A stretch of DNA of 64,000 nucleotides, taken from assembly GCA_025352225.1 (NCBI GenBank), contig JANXTT010000028.1, forward strand, positions 1-64,000, given 5' to 3'. Each line of letters begins with the position of its first letter. The first letter of the stretch is position 1. The position numbers and the translations under genes are program-made. This stretch comes from Mucilaginibacter sp. Lineage in GTDB: Bacteria; Bacteroidota; Bacteroidia; Sphingobacteriales; Sphingobacteriaceae. A model generated the notes under the pieces. The model did not search any database and was not told the origin of the DNA. It was given only the letters and a program-made list of their open reading frames with translations. Of the stretch, positions 36,232 to 45,192 are shown in pieces.

Positions 36232-36852
36232 ATGAAACTTAATTGTATTATAGATACTTGCAGTTGTATAATTCTCAACAACGCAGAATTTAAACAATCG
36301 TCTTTACTTTCGTACTTTAATAATCGTTCTCATCTATCTTATTGCAAAGAAGTTAAGCTCGAGTTAAATGATCATAGAGTCAAAGGTTTGCCAAAATTTT
36401 TATACGATAAAAAGAGAAAACTGAAACCATTTAGGTATTCAATTGATGAATATGAAATGCGAATGGTTGAAAAATTACTATCCTCCAGGACACACGGTAA
36501 CAACAAAGGAGAAATTGATAATTTTGCTGTATCAATTGATCAGGTTCATCATTTAAAAGTGAACCCTATTATCTATATAACTGATGACAAAAAGGCCCTG
36601 AGAGGGATACTTTCGGATTATTTTCCAGCATTTCCTGCTTTAAGTGTCTGGACTTCCCTTGATGTTGTTCTATACTTATATGCAGAAAATATCATACCTT
36701 CAAAAGATATTGCTATGGAGATGATTCAGTCAATAGTATCCTTTTCTGCACCGGCACCGGCAGATCGTAGTCAAAAAACTACCGACGAGTTGATAAATAC
36801 ACGAAAGAATTATACGAAGAGGATTGAAGTTATTAGTAAATTAATAAAGTAA
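36232..36852 (+). CDS. PIN-domain-like nuclease, ssp operon gene 5
   Basis: The start KLNCIIDTCSCIIL gives the first acidic residue after a hydrophobic strand, as in PIN domains. Further acidic residues follow in KLELNDHR, GEIDNFAVSI and YITDDKKAL, in the order expected for a PIN active site. At 206 residues it is somewhat longer than VapC toxins. There is no small antitoxin gene before it; the start codon directly follows the stop of the previous gene. It probably works with the ATPase gene 7 bp downstream. An RNase or DNase effector role is inferred. Confidence 0.65.
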   Translation: MKLNCIIDTCSCIILNNAEFKQSSLLSYFNNRSHLSYCKEVKLELNDHRVKGLPKFLYDKKRKLKPFRYSIDEYEMRMVEKLLSSRTHGNNKGEIDNFAVSIDQVHHLKVNPIIYITDDKKALRGILSDYFPAFPALSVWTSLDVVLYLYAENIIPSKDIAMEMIQSIVSFSAPAPADRSQKTTDELINTRKNYTKRIEVISKLIK

Positions 36853-36859
36853 CATCGCA

Positions 36860-37951
36860 ATGAACTTAGAACAGATTAATTTATCATACAACCCGTTTAA
36901 AGATGTATCGCCCAATATAGATGATACACATATGGTGTGGGCCAGTATGGGCGAAGTAAAGGCAAAACTTGAACGGAGTTATAAAGATTGCATTAATAAC
37001 AACTCCAAACAGATCATCCTTAATTGGGGACAATATGGTGGTGGTAAGACATTTAGTGCTTATTATTTTTCCAAACAAATGAGCGATGTCGATAATATAA
37101 AACATATCTACTTGAGATGTCCAAAAGATGGAGCAAAAGCTACTGATGAGTTTTTTATTTCAATTATCGATGCACTGGGTTTCGAAGAGCTCAATCAACA
37201 TATTCATAAATTAATCACCGAAGTAGGGGAAGATGCTCTAATTGCATATTTAACACCACGAGCCACAAGGGAATTTGCCAAAGCGATATGTTTGATTGGT
37301 TCGCAAGAGCCCGATACACGCGAAATGATGAACAGATTCCTGTTTAGCGGTATTTCAAAAGCAGAATTAAAGAAACTGGGCTTGGCGAAAGATATTTATA
37401 CAGATAGTGACTCAGGAAGATTTCTTTCGGGAATATTATCTTGTTACACCGGGACAAATGCAATCAATAATGGCCGGGTTGTAATATGGTTAGACGAAAT
37501 GGAAGATCTGATTTATTATGCTCCCAAAAATTACAAAGCATTCTCTCAAATACTTAGAGATTTATTCGACAATATCTCTGATCGTTTTTTGTTTTTCTTA
37601 AATTTTACTTTGGCTGAAGGTGAGGAATCTGTAATTGAGCTTATGTTAGGCGCAGCACTTTGGTCGAGAGTCACTAAGAAAATTAGGTATAAGGAATTTA
37701 GTGAGGCGAACGCATTGGAATATGCTAACGAGCTCTTAGCAGTTGCTCGGATAAATAAAAACATTGAAAGTCCGCTTAGTCCAGAAATTTTAAATATCTT
37801 AATTAGTAATATACCCATAAACATATTGACACCCAGGGAAATAAATAAACACATTAACAGCTTGTTAAGCTATTCAATGGAGCATGAGCTATCAACTATA
37901 ACGCTGGAAGTCTTTAATAACTGGTCTAAGGAGTATTCCGAAGATTTTTAG
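36860..37951 (+). CDS. AAA/ORC-like ATPase, ssp operon gene 6
   Basis: Walker A GQYGGGKTF lies at about residue 56 and Walker B VVIWLDEMEDLIYY at about 207. The N-terminal LSYNPFKDVSPN is the NPF-type opening common to ExeA/ORC-like ATPases. The C-terminal 80 residues look like a winged-helix or lid domain (ILTPREINKHINSLL). It follows the PIN-like gene by 7 bp. A sensor or loader that controls the nuclease is the simplest idea, but nothing shows it directly. Confidence 0.75.
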   Translation: MNLEQINLSYNPFKDVSPNIDDTHMVWASMGEVKAKLERSYKDCINNNSKQIILNWGQYGGGKTFSAYYFSKQMSDVDNIKHIYLRCPKDGAKATDEFFISIIDALGFEELNQHIHKLITEVGEDALIAYLTPRATREFAKAICLIGSQEPDTREMMNRFLFSGISKAELKKLGLAKDIYTDSDSGRFLSGILSCYTGTNAINNGRVVIWLDEMEDLIYYAPKNYKAFSQILRDLFDNISDRFLFFLNFTLAEGEESVIELMLGAALWSRVTKKIRYKEFSEANALEYANELLAVARINKNIESPLSPEILNILISNIPINILTPREINKHINSLLSYSMEHELSTITLEVFNNWSKEYSEDF

Positions 37952-38017
37952 ATTTTCCGATATCCTGTAACAAAAGTTAATGTTTAATAATTCTAAAAGC
38001 ATAATCTAAAACTATTA

Positions 38018-39079
38018 ATGGAGACAACTATAGTAGAGTGGAATATAAATGAGCTCCATAAAAAGCTGGATGTAATTCAAAATCAGCCCAAGTATCAAAG
38101 AGGCGCTGTTTGGACATTATTAAAAAGACAAATGCTCATTGATTCCATGCTAAGGGGGATTGATATACCGAAGTTATACCTACGGAAAATCGACTTTGGT
38201 CTATTCAAATATGAAGTAGCAGATGGACAACAACGCATTCGCGCAATTAAGGACTATTTAAATGGCGTATTTTCTCTCTCGACAAAAACAGTCAATGGAC
38301 TTGATTTAAATAAAATCGGATCATTTCTAGTTGGCGATAAAAAATTTAGTGAATTAAATGATAAATTAAAGGAACGGTTTTTGTCTTATAAACTGACGGT
38401 CGCCGTTGTAAATGATGCCTCACCTTCTGAAATTAGAACTTTATTTGGACGTCTACAGATGGGCGACCCTCTTAATCCGGCGGAGAAAAGAAACGCTATA
38501 ATAAGTACGTTGGGTAAAGAAATTGATAATATTGCCGTAAACCATGACTTCTTTACCAGTTGTAAAATTGCCCCGGAACGTTTTAAAAGACAGGATTTTG
38601 TAACTCACATTTTCGCGTTGGTGTTATACAAAAACAGGTACGATCTTAAAGCCCCTTTGTTACAGTCAATGTACCTTGATAAGACAGTTGACTTTTCAGG
38701 AAACCTGATACCAAAGGTTGTAAATGTTCTTACGTTTATGAAGGCCATCGATCACCCCTCGTACAAAAGGATTGTAAATAAATGGAGTTTTGTTGATATT
38801 TTCAGGGTGATCTTTGACTGGTATGATAAAATAGATAATATAGATTCAACAGAGTTTGCAATTGCCTTTCGCGACTTCGAAAAAAGACGATTGGAATATT
38901 CTTCAGAGCCTGAATTGCTGATTAGAAAAAAGAAAGTGAATCAAGAGGATGAATATCTTTATAATTATATCATGGCATTTAGGGCTAATGGCGGTAACCC
39001 GAGTAATTTGAACAAACGAAATGAGGCTTTAAAAAACATTTTTAAGGATTCTATTAAATTTAAAGAGCATGCCATTTGA
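38018..39079 (+). CDS. DUF262 (DGQQR) protein without HNH domain, ssp operon gene 7
   Basis: DUF262 domains are ParB/Srx-like and use the DGQQR motif. Here QPKYQRGAVW is at about residue 24 and ADGQQRIRAI at about 68. In SspE a DUF262 domain senses phosphorothioate and controls a C-terminal HNH nuclease. This protein of 353 residues ends without the HNH part (no IEHIxPQ motif). The gene downstream overlaps it by 11 bp and encodes a SIR2 protein. That suggests a reader whose output is carried by a separate effector. The reader role is inferred. Confidence 0.82.
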   Translation: METTIVEWNINELHKKLDVIQNQPKYQRGAVWTLLKRQMLIDSMLRGIDIPKLYLRKIDFGLFKYEVADGQQRIRAIKDYLNGVFSLSTKTVNGLDLNKIGSFLVGDKKFSELNDKLKERFLSYKLTVAVVNDASPSEIRTLFGRLQMGDPLNPAEKRNAIISTLGKEIDNIAVNHDFFTSCKIAPERFKRQDFVTHIFALVLYKNRYDLKAPLLQSMYLDKTVDFSGNLIPKVVNVLTFMKAIDHPSYKRIVNKWSFVDIFRVIFDWYDKIDNIDSTEFAIAFRDFEKRRLEYSSEPELLIRKKKVNQEDEYLYNYIMAFRANGGNPSNLNKRNEALKNIFKDSIKFKEHAI

Positions 39080-39932
39080 TCCAAAAAGAATCCCGACCGA
39101 CTTGATAGATAACCTGAAGAAAGGTAACTCTGCACTATACGTGGGCTCTGGTCTTTCAATTAAGGCCGGATTGCCGAGTTGGGCTACTTTAATGACTGAA
39201 TTAATTGAAGAAGTCAAAAAGCTACCATATGACATGACAGCGCAGATTAGCGATTATGAGATAATGAAGAAAGACCCTAATAAGTTTTTGTCATTGGCTC
39301 AAGATTTAAAGTCTGCCCTCGGAGATAAGATGTATAATGAGTACTTAGAAAAACGTTTTGGAAATGACTCATTATCGCCAACAGAAGATCATAAGACAAT
39401 TACAAACATTCCGTTTGCTTTCATAATTACTACAAATTATGATCAGCTTATTGAAAAAGCATTTGCTTTTAATAAGCATCATTATCCTGCCGTTTTGACC
39501 CATATAAGCAGCAGAGACATCGCCTATAAGTTATGGAATAACCAATTTTTCATTTTGAAAGCCCACGGTGACGTCGTCATTAGGAAGGACGAGATCATAA
39601 TGACTGAGCGTGATTATCGAGAAATACTCTTTAAAAGCCAGGGATTTCAGACGGTATTGCAAGTGATGTTTTCAACAAAGTCAATCGTTTTTGTAGGAAC
39701 ATCCTTTACCGACCCTGATTTTATTTTATTGATGCGATATTTACACACAGCTTATGACGGAGGCGGCCCAACTCACTACATCTTAATAAATGAAAATGAA
39801 GTTTTGGACGTCGAAGCCAAGCGCAATATGGAGGATTTTAATTTGCACTCTATAAAATACAATCCCGAAAATGATCGTGAGCAAGTCGGACAATTTCTAA
39901 CTGCATTAAAAGACAGTGTTTCTGTAGTTTAA
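39069..39932 (+). CDS. SIR2 family protein, probable NAD-dependent effector
   Basis: SIR2 domains in phage defence often cleave NAD. The N-terminal nucleotide-binding segment is SALYVGSGLSIKAGLPSWATLM at about residue 22. FIITTNYDQLIEKAF follows at about 118, and the catalytic histidine lies in ILKAHGDV at about 165. SIVFVGTSFTDPDFILLMRYL completes the fold. The 287 residues are essentially only the SIR2 domain. It is the last gene of the operon and overlaps the DUF262 gene. NADase activity is expected from related Thoeris/Avs-type proteins but not proven by sequence. Confidence 0.85.
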   Translation: MPFDPKRIPTDLIDNLKKGNSALYVGSGLSIKAGLPSWATLMTELIEEVKKLPYDMTAQISDYEIMKKDPNKFLSLAQDLKSALGDKMYNEYLEKRFGNDSLSPTEDHKTITNIPFAFIITTNYDQLIEKAFAFNKHHYPAVLTHISSRDIAYKLWNNQFFILKAHGDVVIRKDEIIMTERDYREILFKSQGFQTVLQVMFSTKSIVFVGTSFTDPDFILLMRYLHTAYDGGGPTHYILINENEVLDVEAKRNMEDFNLHSIKYNPENDREQVGQFLTALKDSVSVV

Positions 39933-39935
39933 TAG

Positions 39936-39986
39936 AAATCCATAATGTGGCTTTATATACTAAGCTTAGATTTATTATATGGATTT
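39936..39986. terminator. Weak inverted repeat between convergent operons
   Basis: AAATCCATA (39936-39944) pairs with TATGGATTT (39978-39986) across a 33-base loop, directly after the SIR2 stop and before the end of the convergent DUF262 gene. The long loop makes it a poor classical terminator. Listed because it is the only structure in this convergent gap. Confidence 0.3.
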
Positions 39987-40072
39987 TAAACCTATCCGGA
40001 ACATATAAAATCCAGTAAAATTGAATTAATCTGCGAGACTACGATATTTGCGGGCAATTCAAAAAAACTCGC

Positions 40073-42385
40073 TTAAACGCTAAAGCTTTCGAAGGCCGAC
40101 AACGCCAAATCGACATTTGCCATAATTGAAAGCCCAGGAGTATCTTCAAAAAAAAGGACTGCAGTAGTGAGTAAAATATCGTCCTTATCTCTCGTCTCTA
40201 CTGTCCATTTCTGCTGTTCGTACTTAACTACCAGTGAATTTCCCGGGCCCGTATTTATATAACAAGCCCGGTGATGGTATTTAGCCCGCTCTCCGAAATT
40301 GGCAATAAATACCATTAGCTGAATTTCACAGTAATCGGCGCTCATAATCGTCTTCGACAATAGAATGATTTTCTGATGATTCTGGAACAATATCTTTTTT
40401 TGCTGACAATAAGCCATTATTTGGGGTAGGCGAATAAAAGCGTACCGCCAGTCATTGGTGTCCGTAAAGGCATTGATTAATTCGTGAAAGTAAGCTTGTA
40501 TCGTTTGGAACCTGTAGTCTGTGAGACTGACGTACAAATCCTTGATAAATTCAATTAAAACCAACTTCTGATCGAGGTGAGCAAATAACCGGCGCCATTC
40601 ACCATTATCGCTGACAAAGCTAAACTTGTGGATGTATTCCTGCCGGTAAGTGCCACCGCTCTCCTGCAATGCATAGTCATCGAAAGTTAGCATGGCACGT
40701 CGTAGGATGTCGGATCTAAAATGGTCTGCGATTAATCGTTGGAGCAGGCTGTAATAACCGCCAAGTTCAATAATTTGATCGTGACTGATTACTTCAAGAT
40801 CCAACGCGACACAATCGAATAAAATCGTTATGTTACCTTCTAAAAAACCGGATATTTTGGCATCATTGGTAATTTTCCAGATAAATTCTTCCAATTCTGC
40901 CCTGCTGTCTTCCCGTCCTTGTCGGCTCAATAAACGTAGTTTAGCCATTTCGCCAGGCGTTAGTATATTACGAAACTTTCTATCAAACAAAGGGTCTAAA
41001 AAGCCTGTAATGTCAGTTAGGTTCAAATCACACAGTATCTTGACCATTTTTAGCAGATCAATTGTTGCAGTATCCGGCGCTCTGCCTACAGTACTAGCAA
41101 AATAAGTGATGTTTTTAAGAAACATCCCCATCCGAATTACATCCCGCTGCTTTAGCGCCACATCTTCCCAATTGCTATGTGCAATAAAGTAGAGAAGGGG
41201 GCATATAATAACGTAGTCTATGGTCTGTAGATGATTTGCAAGGTATGATTTTCGTAGAAAAGGTTTGAATGCGCCATAAACTTCTTTGTCATAAAGATAG
41301 GACAACGTATTTGCAAGTTTCTGTAAATAAACGAAGGAGAAAGCGGGACTATTTAGCTGGTATTTTTCGAGCAATTCAGTCTGGAAAATCACTCTGCCCT
41401 GTATTCGGTGAATAAATTCTTCCGGCCTTTTATGATCGCCATTGAAAATTTGTAAAATAGTTGCCCATTTTAGAAATTCCTGGAAACCAACATCTGCGTT
41501 TTCACGTTGCAGCCGGATTTTTTCAGTCCAATAAAAGCGATGCTGCCAGAAAAAATTCTGCCAATTCTCCCATTCGTGGCCAGCCGCCTTTTTCTTATCC
41601 GTTTCACTCTCTTTTAAGACAATCTCGGATTTGATCCGTTCCTGAAAGGAAAGATCTTCGCCACGGCTGTTCATATAAAGGTATAGCTGCTCACCCTGTT
41701 CACTAAGACTGGTATCAAAATAATTGACCTCAACGAATTCTTCTATAAAATACGTGAACGGCTGTAGTTCATTATCGGGCATTTCGGCAATTCGATGCTG
41801 TATATGCTTATAGTTAGCGATCAGATTACAAATTGTAGTATCCTCATCATAATTTTTATAATATGCATTGTTCTGCTTAATATCCCGGCTGTCAGCTACA
41901 AGTTCATTTTGCACAAAAGCGACCATAAAATCGTGAGAAGCTTCCCGCACTTTATAATCTATCCGGAGCTGGTTGTTTTTGAAATAAACGGACCTGAACT
42001 CTTCCCCACGACCTGTTTTTTTATAAAGCGCCAATAACAGCAGGTATAAAGAGGTTAGCCGTTGTTGTCCGTCAATAAGAAAGAATTTGCCGGCATATTC
42101 GAGGTCGTGATAAGCATAAATAAAACCGATTTTAACATGATATACAAGTCGTTCATATTCCTTTTTTAAGTAACTGACAAGGTTTGGCTCTAAAATAAGT
42201 TCTTGGTTAACATACGCACCAAATTCCAGACGTTCCTTTTTAGAAAAGTGTTCCCTGATGGCACTAAGTAAACGCTCAACGTTTACTTGTTGCCATACAT
42301 AATCCCGTTGGATCTCAGGGATAATAACCTGATCGATCTCATTATGTGTCAATAATTCCTTTAAGCTGTAACGTCCTGTTTTCAT
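40073..42385 (-). CDS. Large DUF262 protein, partner of the HNH protein
   Basis: I start it at MKTGRYSLKELLTHNEI, where ATG overlaps the upstream stop (ATGA). The DUF262 part shows IQRDYVWQ at about residue 25 and FLIDGQQRLTSLYLL at about 105; SRGEDLSFQERIKSE follows near 240. The remaining 500 residues have no HNH motif that I can see, and the function of that part is unknown. It is translationally coupled to a DUF262-HNH protein, like split GmrS/GmrD or a reader pair. It points towards the ssp operon, end to end with the SIR2 gene. Confidence 0.82.
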   Translation of the reverse strand: MKTGRYSLKELLTHNEIDQVIIPEIQRDYVWQQVNVERLLSAIREHFSKKERLEFGAYVNQELILEPNLVSYLKKEYERLVYHVKIGFIYAYHDLEYAGKFFLIDGQQRLTSLYLLLLALYKKTGRGEEFRSVYFKNNQLRIDYKVREASHDFMVAFVQNELVADSRDIKQNNAYYKNYDEDTTICNLIANYKHIQHRIAEMPDNELQPFTYFIEEFVEVNYFDTSLSEQGEQLYLYMNSRGEDLSFQERIKSEIVLKESETDKKKAAGHEWENWQNFFWQHRFYWTEKIRLQRENADVGFQEFLKWATILQIFNGDHKRPEEFIHRIQGRVIFQTELLEKYQLNSPAFSFVYLQKLANTLSYLYDKEVYGAFKPFLRKSYLANHLQTIDYVIICPLLYFIAHSNWEDVALKQRDVIRMGMFLKNITYFASTVGRAPDTATIDLLKMVKILCDLNLTDITGFLDPLFDRKFRNILTPGEMAKLRLLSRQGREDSRAELEEFIWKITNDAKISGFLEGNITILFDCVALDLEVISHDQIIELGGYYSLLQRLIADHFRSDILRRAMLTFDDYALQESGGTYRQEYIHKFSFVSDNGEWRRLFAHLDQKLVLIEFIKDLYVSLTDYRFQTIQAYFHELINAFTDTNDWRYAFIRLPQIMAYCQQKKILFQNHQKIILLSKTIMSADYCEIQLMVFIANFGERAKYHHRACYINTGPGNSLVVKYEQQKWTVETRDKDDILLTTAVLFFEDTPGLSIMANVDLALSAFESFSV

Positions 42386-44238
42386 GCTAATATTTCCTCC
42401 AGGCGCACTACAAGCCAAGACCTGTGTACATCGACATCGTTCCGGCTCCAGTTAACGAACGATGCGTCAAAATCAATTGCTTTGCCCGCACCATCCTTCA
42501 GTTCCTTCGTTTCCAGCATTTTCGAAAAAACGTCTAATGTATGTTTTGGAACGAAACTTCCGGTATTGATCTTACGAAGCAGTATCTTTCTTTTAGTGTT
42601 GAAAAAACCGTTGCTTAATGCGCTATTAACTTTCCCCGACAACAACGCAAGATTACCAAGATTATTGACATCCCCTATTTCAGCGAGTAGCCAGTCAACA
42701 TAAGTACTGTCAATTTCAGTAGCGGTACTGATATTCTCCTTTAATTGATTAAGTTTTTTAGTAAGTTCTTCGTCTGCATCGGCCTCTTTCTTTTTTATTT
42801 TTTTCAACAACCATTGTTTATCATCCTGTACGTTAAGCTTGCCAGATTTAGGATTTTGCGGAAAAATATGTTCAATGCTCCAGTTCTCTGTAGCGTAAGC
42901 ATAAAAATCAAACCGGTAAAGCTTATTGCTATTAAATTCCTCGCTCTTGGGAAATACACTTAGCGCCAGCAAGATACGTGTGACGGCCAATTTATCTCCA
43001 ATATAGCTCAAGTCCTTTATTTGTTTAGCGGGCCGAAGCTGGCTGTATAGATAATCCTTCAGGTGCTTAATCGCAGCTCTTGTATCTTTTTTGAGTAATA
43101 GATCTTTAATATTGGCAGTATGCTTTTTACTCGTTTCCTGCATGTAGCCAAGCAAGTTATAAATCACCGGATCATCATGCCAGCTCTTTAACCGTTTGTA
43201 AATATGTTTGATTTCATTCAAACACTCAAGCGCGTCCTGGGCGGATATGACCTGGTCATGAAATTGATTAAAAAGATCATAATCCCGCAACACCTCGTCC
43301 TTTTTTAGCCCTGATCTAAAGGTTGTTATTACTTTATTAGACGCACGGTCAGTTTTTTCTACTAAGCGCAAAAGGTTTTCCATTCCATCGGCATCCGGTC
43401 CAAAAAAATAACGACTGATGTCTGGACGTGTAATCCAGGCATTCATTTCGTCCCAGGTACGGCCCATGATAGCCCTTTCATCAATAATCTCTCGGAACCT
43501 TTTGTACTCAACACCGCTACTTATCATTCTAGAGGCTTTAGTTAATAACAATCCCTTCACCAGATAGGCGTTAGTCAAAGGAACCTTATTGCCATTTAAA
43601 TTGGAAAATATTTCCTCGGCCGAGACCATTTCGTCTTCTTTATTGAGAATGATTTTAACATTGTAATTGATATACTCACAGAAGCTTTTTAAGTTATTGG
43701 CTTCTTCCACGAGGGTGAAAAAACCTTTGAAACAACGGAATGCACCGAGCATATAATACTGATCTTGTGCTTCCATTTTCTCAGGGATGCTTATCGTTTC
43801 ATCCAGTTCAGTTATAGTATGGAAAATGTTATCTTCATATCTCGCATAACTGACCAGTGGCCCAGAATTATTCGCTGCTAGGTTCTCACGTTCAAAGAAT
43901 TTTTCAAGCGCATAATATAAAAGGCTTAACGAGGTAAGGCGCTGTTGCCCGTCTATCACCTCAAATTTTGGCTCACCTTTTATCAGGGCTTTTTTTACTG
44001 TAATGTACTGTAGAAAATATTCTTGTTGCGAGCGTGTACTGGAAGCACTTTTTAAATAGGCATCATAAAGATCTGTGAGTAAAACGGGTACGGCATCATT
44101 TATGGTGCTTGACTTCCACTTGTAAGTGCGCTGGTAAGGGCCAATATAATACCCATTGACTTCGTTGTCCTTCAAACACCCATCGGCGGAATTACTGAAG
44201 AGTTCTTTGATCGAAAAAATAAATCTGTTTAATGACAT
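42382..44238 (-). CDS. DUF262-DUF1524 (HNH) nuclease, SspE/GmrSD-like
   Basis: The N-terminal DUF262 domain shows GPYQRTYKWK at about residue 33 and EVIDGQQRLTSL at about 95. The C-terminal DUF1524 domain has the HNH-type motif WSIEHIFPQNP at about residue 450 and NLGNLALLSGKVNSALSN at about 548. This order is the one of SspE, which senses phosphorothioate and nicks DNA, and of GmrSD, which attacks modified phage DNA. Location 3 kb from the phosphorothioation-like operon makes an SspE-like role attractive. It is 618 residues, somewhat short for a fused GmrSD. It is translated with the next DUF262 gene. Confidence 0.85.
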   Translation of the reverse strand: MSLNRFIFSIKELFSNSADGCLKDNEVNGYYIGPYQRTYKWKSSTINDAVPVLLTDLYDAYLKSASSTRSQQEYFLQYITVKKALIKGEPKFEVIDGQQRLTSLSLLYYALEKFFERENLAANNSGPLVSYARYEDNIFHTITELDETISIPEKMEAQDQYYMLGAFRCFKGFFTLVEEANNLKSFCEYINYNVKIILNKEDEMVSAEEIFSNLNGNKVPLTNAYLVKGLLLTKASRMISSGVEYKRFREIIDERAIMGRTWDEMNAWITRPDISRYFFGPDADGMENLLRLVEKTDRASNKVITTFRSGLKKDEVLRDYDLFNQFHDQVISAQDALECLNEIKHIYKRLKSWHDDPVIYNLLGYMQETSKKHTANIKDLLLKKDTRAAIKHLKDYLYSQLRPAKQIKDLSYIGDKLAVTRILLALSVFPKSEEFNSNKLYRFDFYAYATENWSIEHIFPQNPKSGKLNVQDDKQWLLKKIKKKEADADEELTKKLNQLKENISTATEIDSTYVDWLLAEIGDVNNLGNLALLSGKVNSALSNGFFNTKRKILLRKINTGSFVPKHTLDVFSKMLETKELKDGAGKAIDFDASFVNWSRNDVDVHRSWLVVRLEEILA

Positions 44239-44370
44239 AGCGATAGGGCTGTCTAAAACTAATAATTATTTCGATAATACATTGTTTAAACGTAGGATTA
44301 ATAGATGAGTTAAAAATTGTTTTTAATAATGTCGATGTAATTGATGTCCACTCTTGAATCTCATAATGAT

Positions 44371-45192
44371 TTAAACAACATCGTGCATCCCATCATGCAT
44401 CGCCTGCCACAAGCTTGTAGGCCGTTTCGCCAGTATTTGTTCAACACGTTCCCGTAATTGATCGGAATCGTTCAATAGCTCTTTGATTTTCCGTCCCATG
44501 ACGCGGCAGCACACCAATTGCAGGTAGTCATTTTGGACGGTATCATAAAGGTCCATCGTATCAAAATGCTCCTCGTAAATATCCCCGGAATACAAGTCAA
44601 AATAAACCTGTACAATATGTTCAATATCTGAAATATCCTTTGTCCGTTCCGGCCTGTCATCATTTGAGATTAGTTTCAACAAGATGATGCCCTCCATGGT
44701 ACAAACTTTGACCGTAAAGTTCTCGTCTACGATAATATCATCGACAAATGGATAGATCTCCCGGAAGCCTGGCATATTCAACACGAACGTGGGGTCTGTT
44801 AAGTTTACATTTCTGTTCGGCCCCTCTATTTCACCAAATGGCATAAGGTCGACCTCTATACCGTCCTTATAAAACAGTTTAATAGCCTCTGTTGGATGCG
44901 GGGTAAAATGTCCGGTAGCTACCAGTGCTTTTTTCAGTTGATTATATTGGTCGTGGTCATTGATCGTAATGGCCAAATCAACATCATTTGTTTTCCTTAT
45001 CGTTTCGGCACCGGCATCCGCTGACAAGTGAATATCCCTGGCAACGGCACCCACCAGGTAATAATCTATTCCAAAATCGGTAAAAATACCCTGCATGTCT
45101 TTCAGCATTTCAATGATGCTGGGGTGCAACAATAAATTAGTCAAGATACTGTGTTTTAAGGCGATCAGCCGTTTCGCGGTTACGGCTATCAA
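44371..45192 (-). CDS. AbiEii-like nucleotidyltransferase toxin
   Basis: The nucleotidyltransferase core is YYLVGAVARDIHL (about residues 44-56) followed by TNDVDLAITIND with the D-x-D pair of metal ligands. This is the fold of AbiEii toxins, which in type IV systems modify tRNA or otherwise stop growth. The gene overlaps the upstream AbiEi-like gene by up to 56 bp. The track start is a TTG; the first ATG (about 45108) would remove the overlap, so the start is open. The pairing with the next protein supports the toxin call. Confidence 0.75.
   Translation of the reverse strand: MIAVTAKRLIALKHSILTNLLLHPSIIEMLKDMQGIFTDFGIDYYLVGAVARDIHLSADAGAETIRKTNDVDLAITINDHDQYNQLKKALVATGHFTPHPTEAIKLFYKDGIEVDLMPFGEIEGPNRNVNLTDPTFVLNMPGFREIYPFVDDIIVDENFTVKVCTMEGIILLKLISNDDRPERTKDISDIEHIVQVYFDLYSGDIYEEHFDTMDLYDTVQNDYLQLVCCRVMGRKIKELLNDSDQLRERVEQILAKRPTSLWQAMHDGMHDVV

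Noticed and set aside
36232-36852. VapC toxin of a type II toxin-antitoxin pair
   Set aside because: PIN-like, but longer than VapC, with no small antitoxin ORF before it and an ATPase partner after it.
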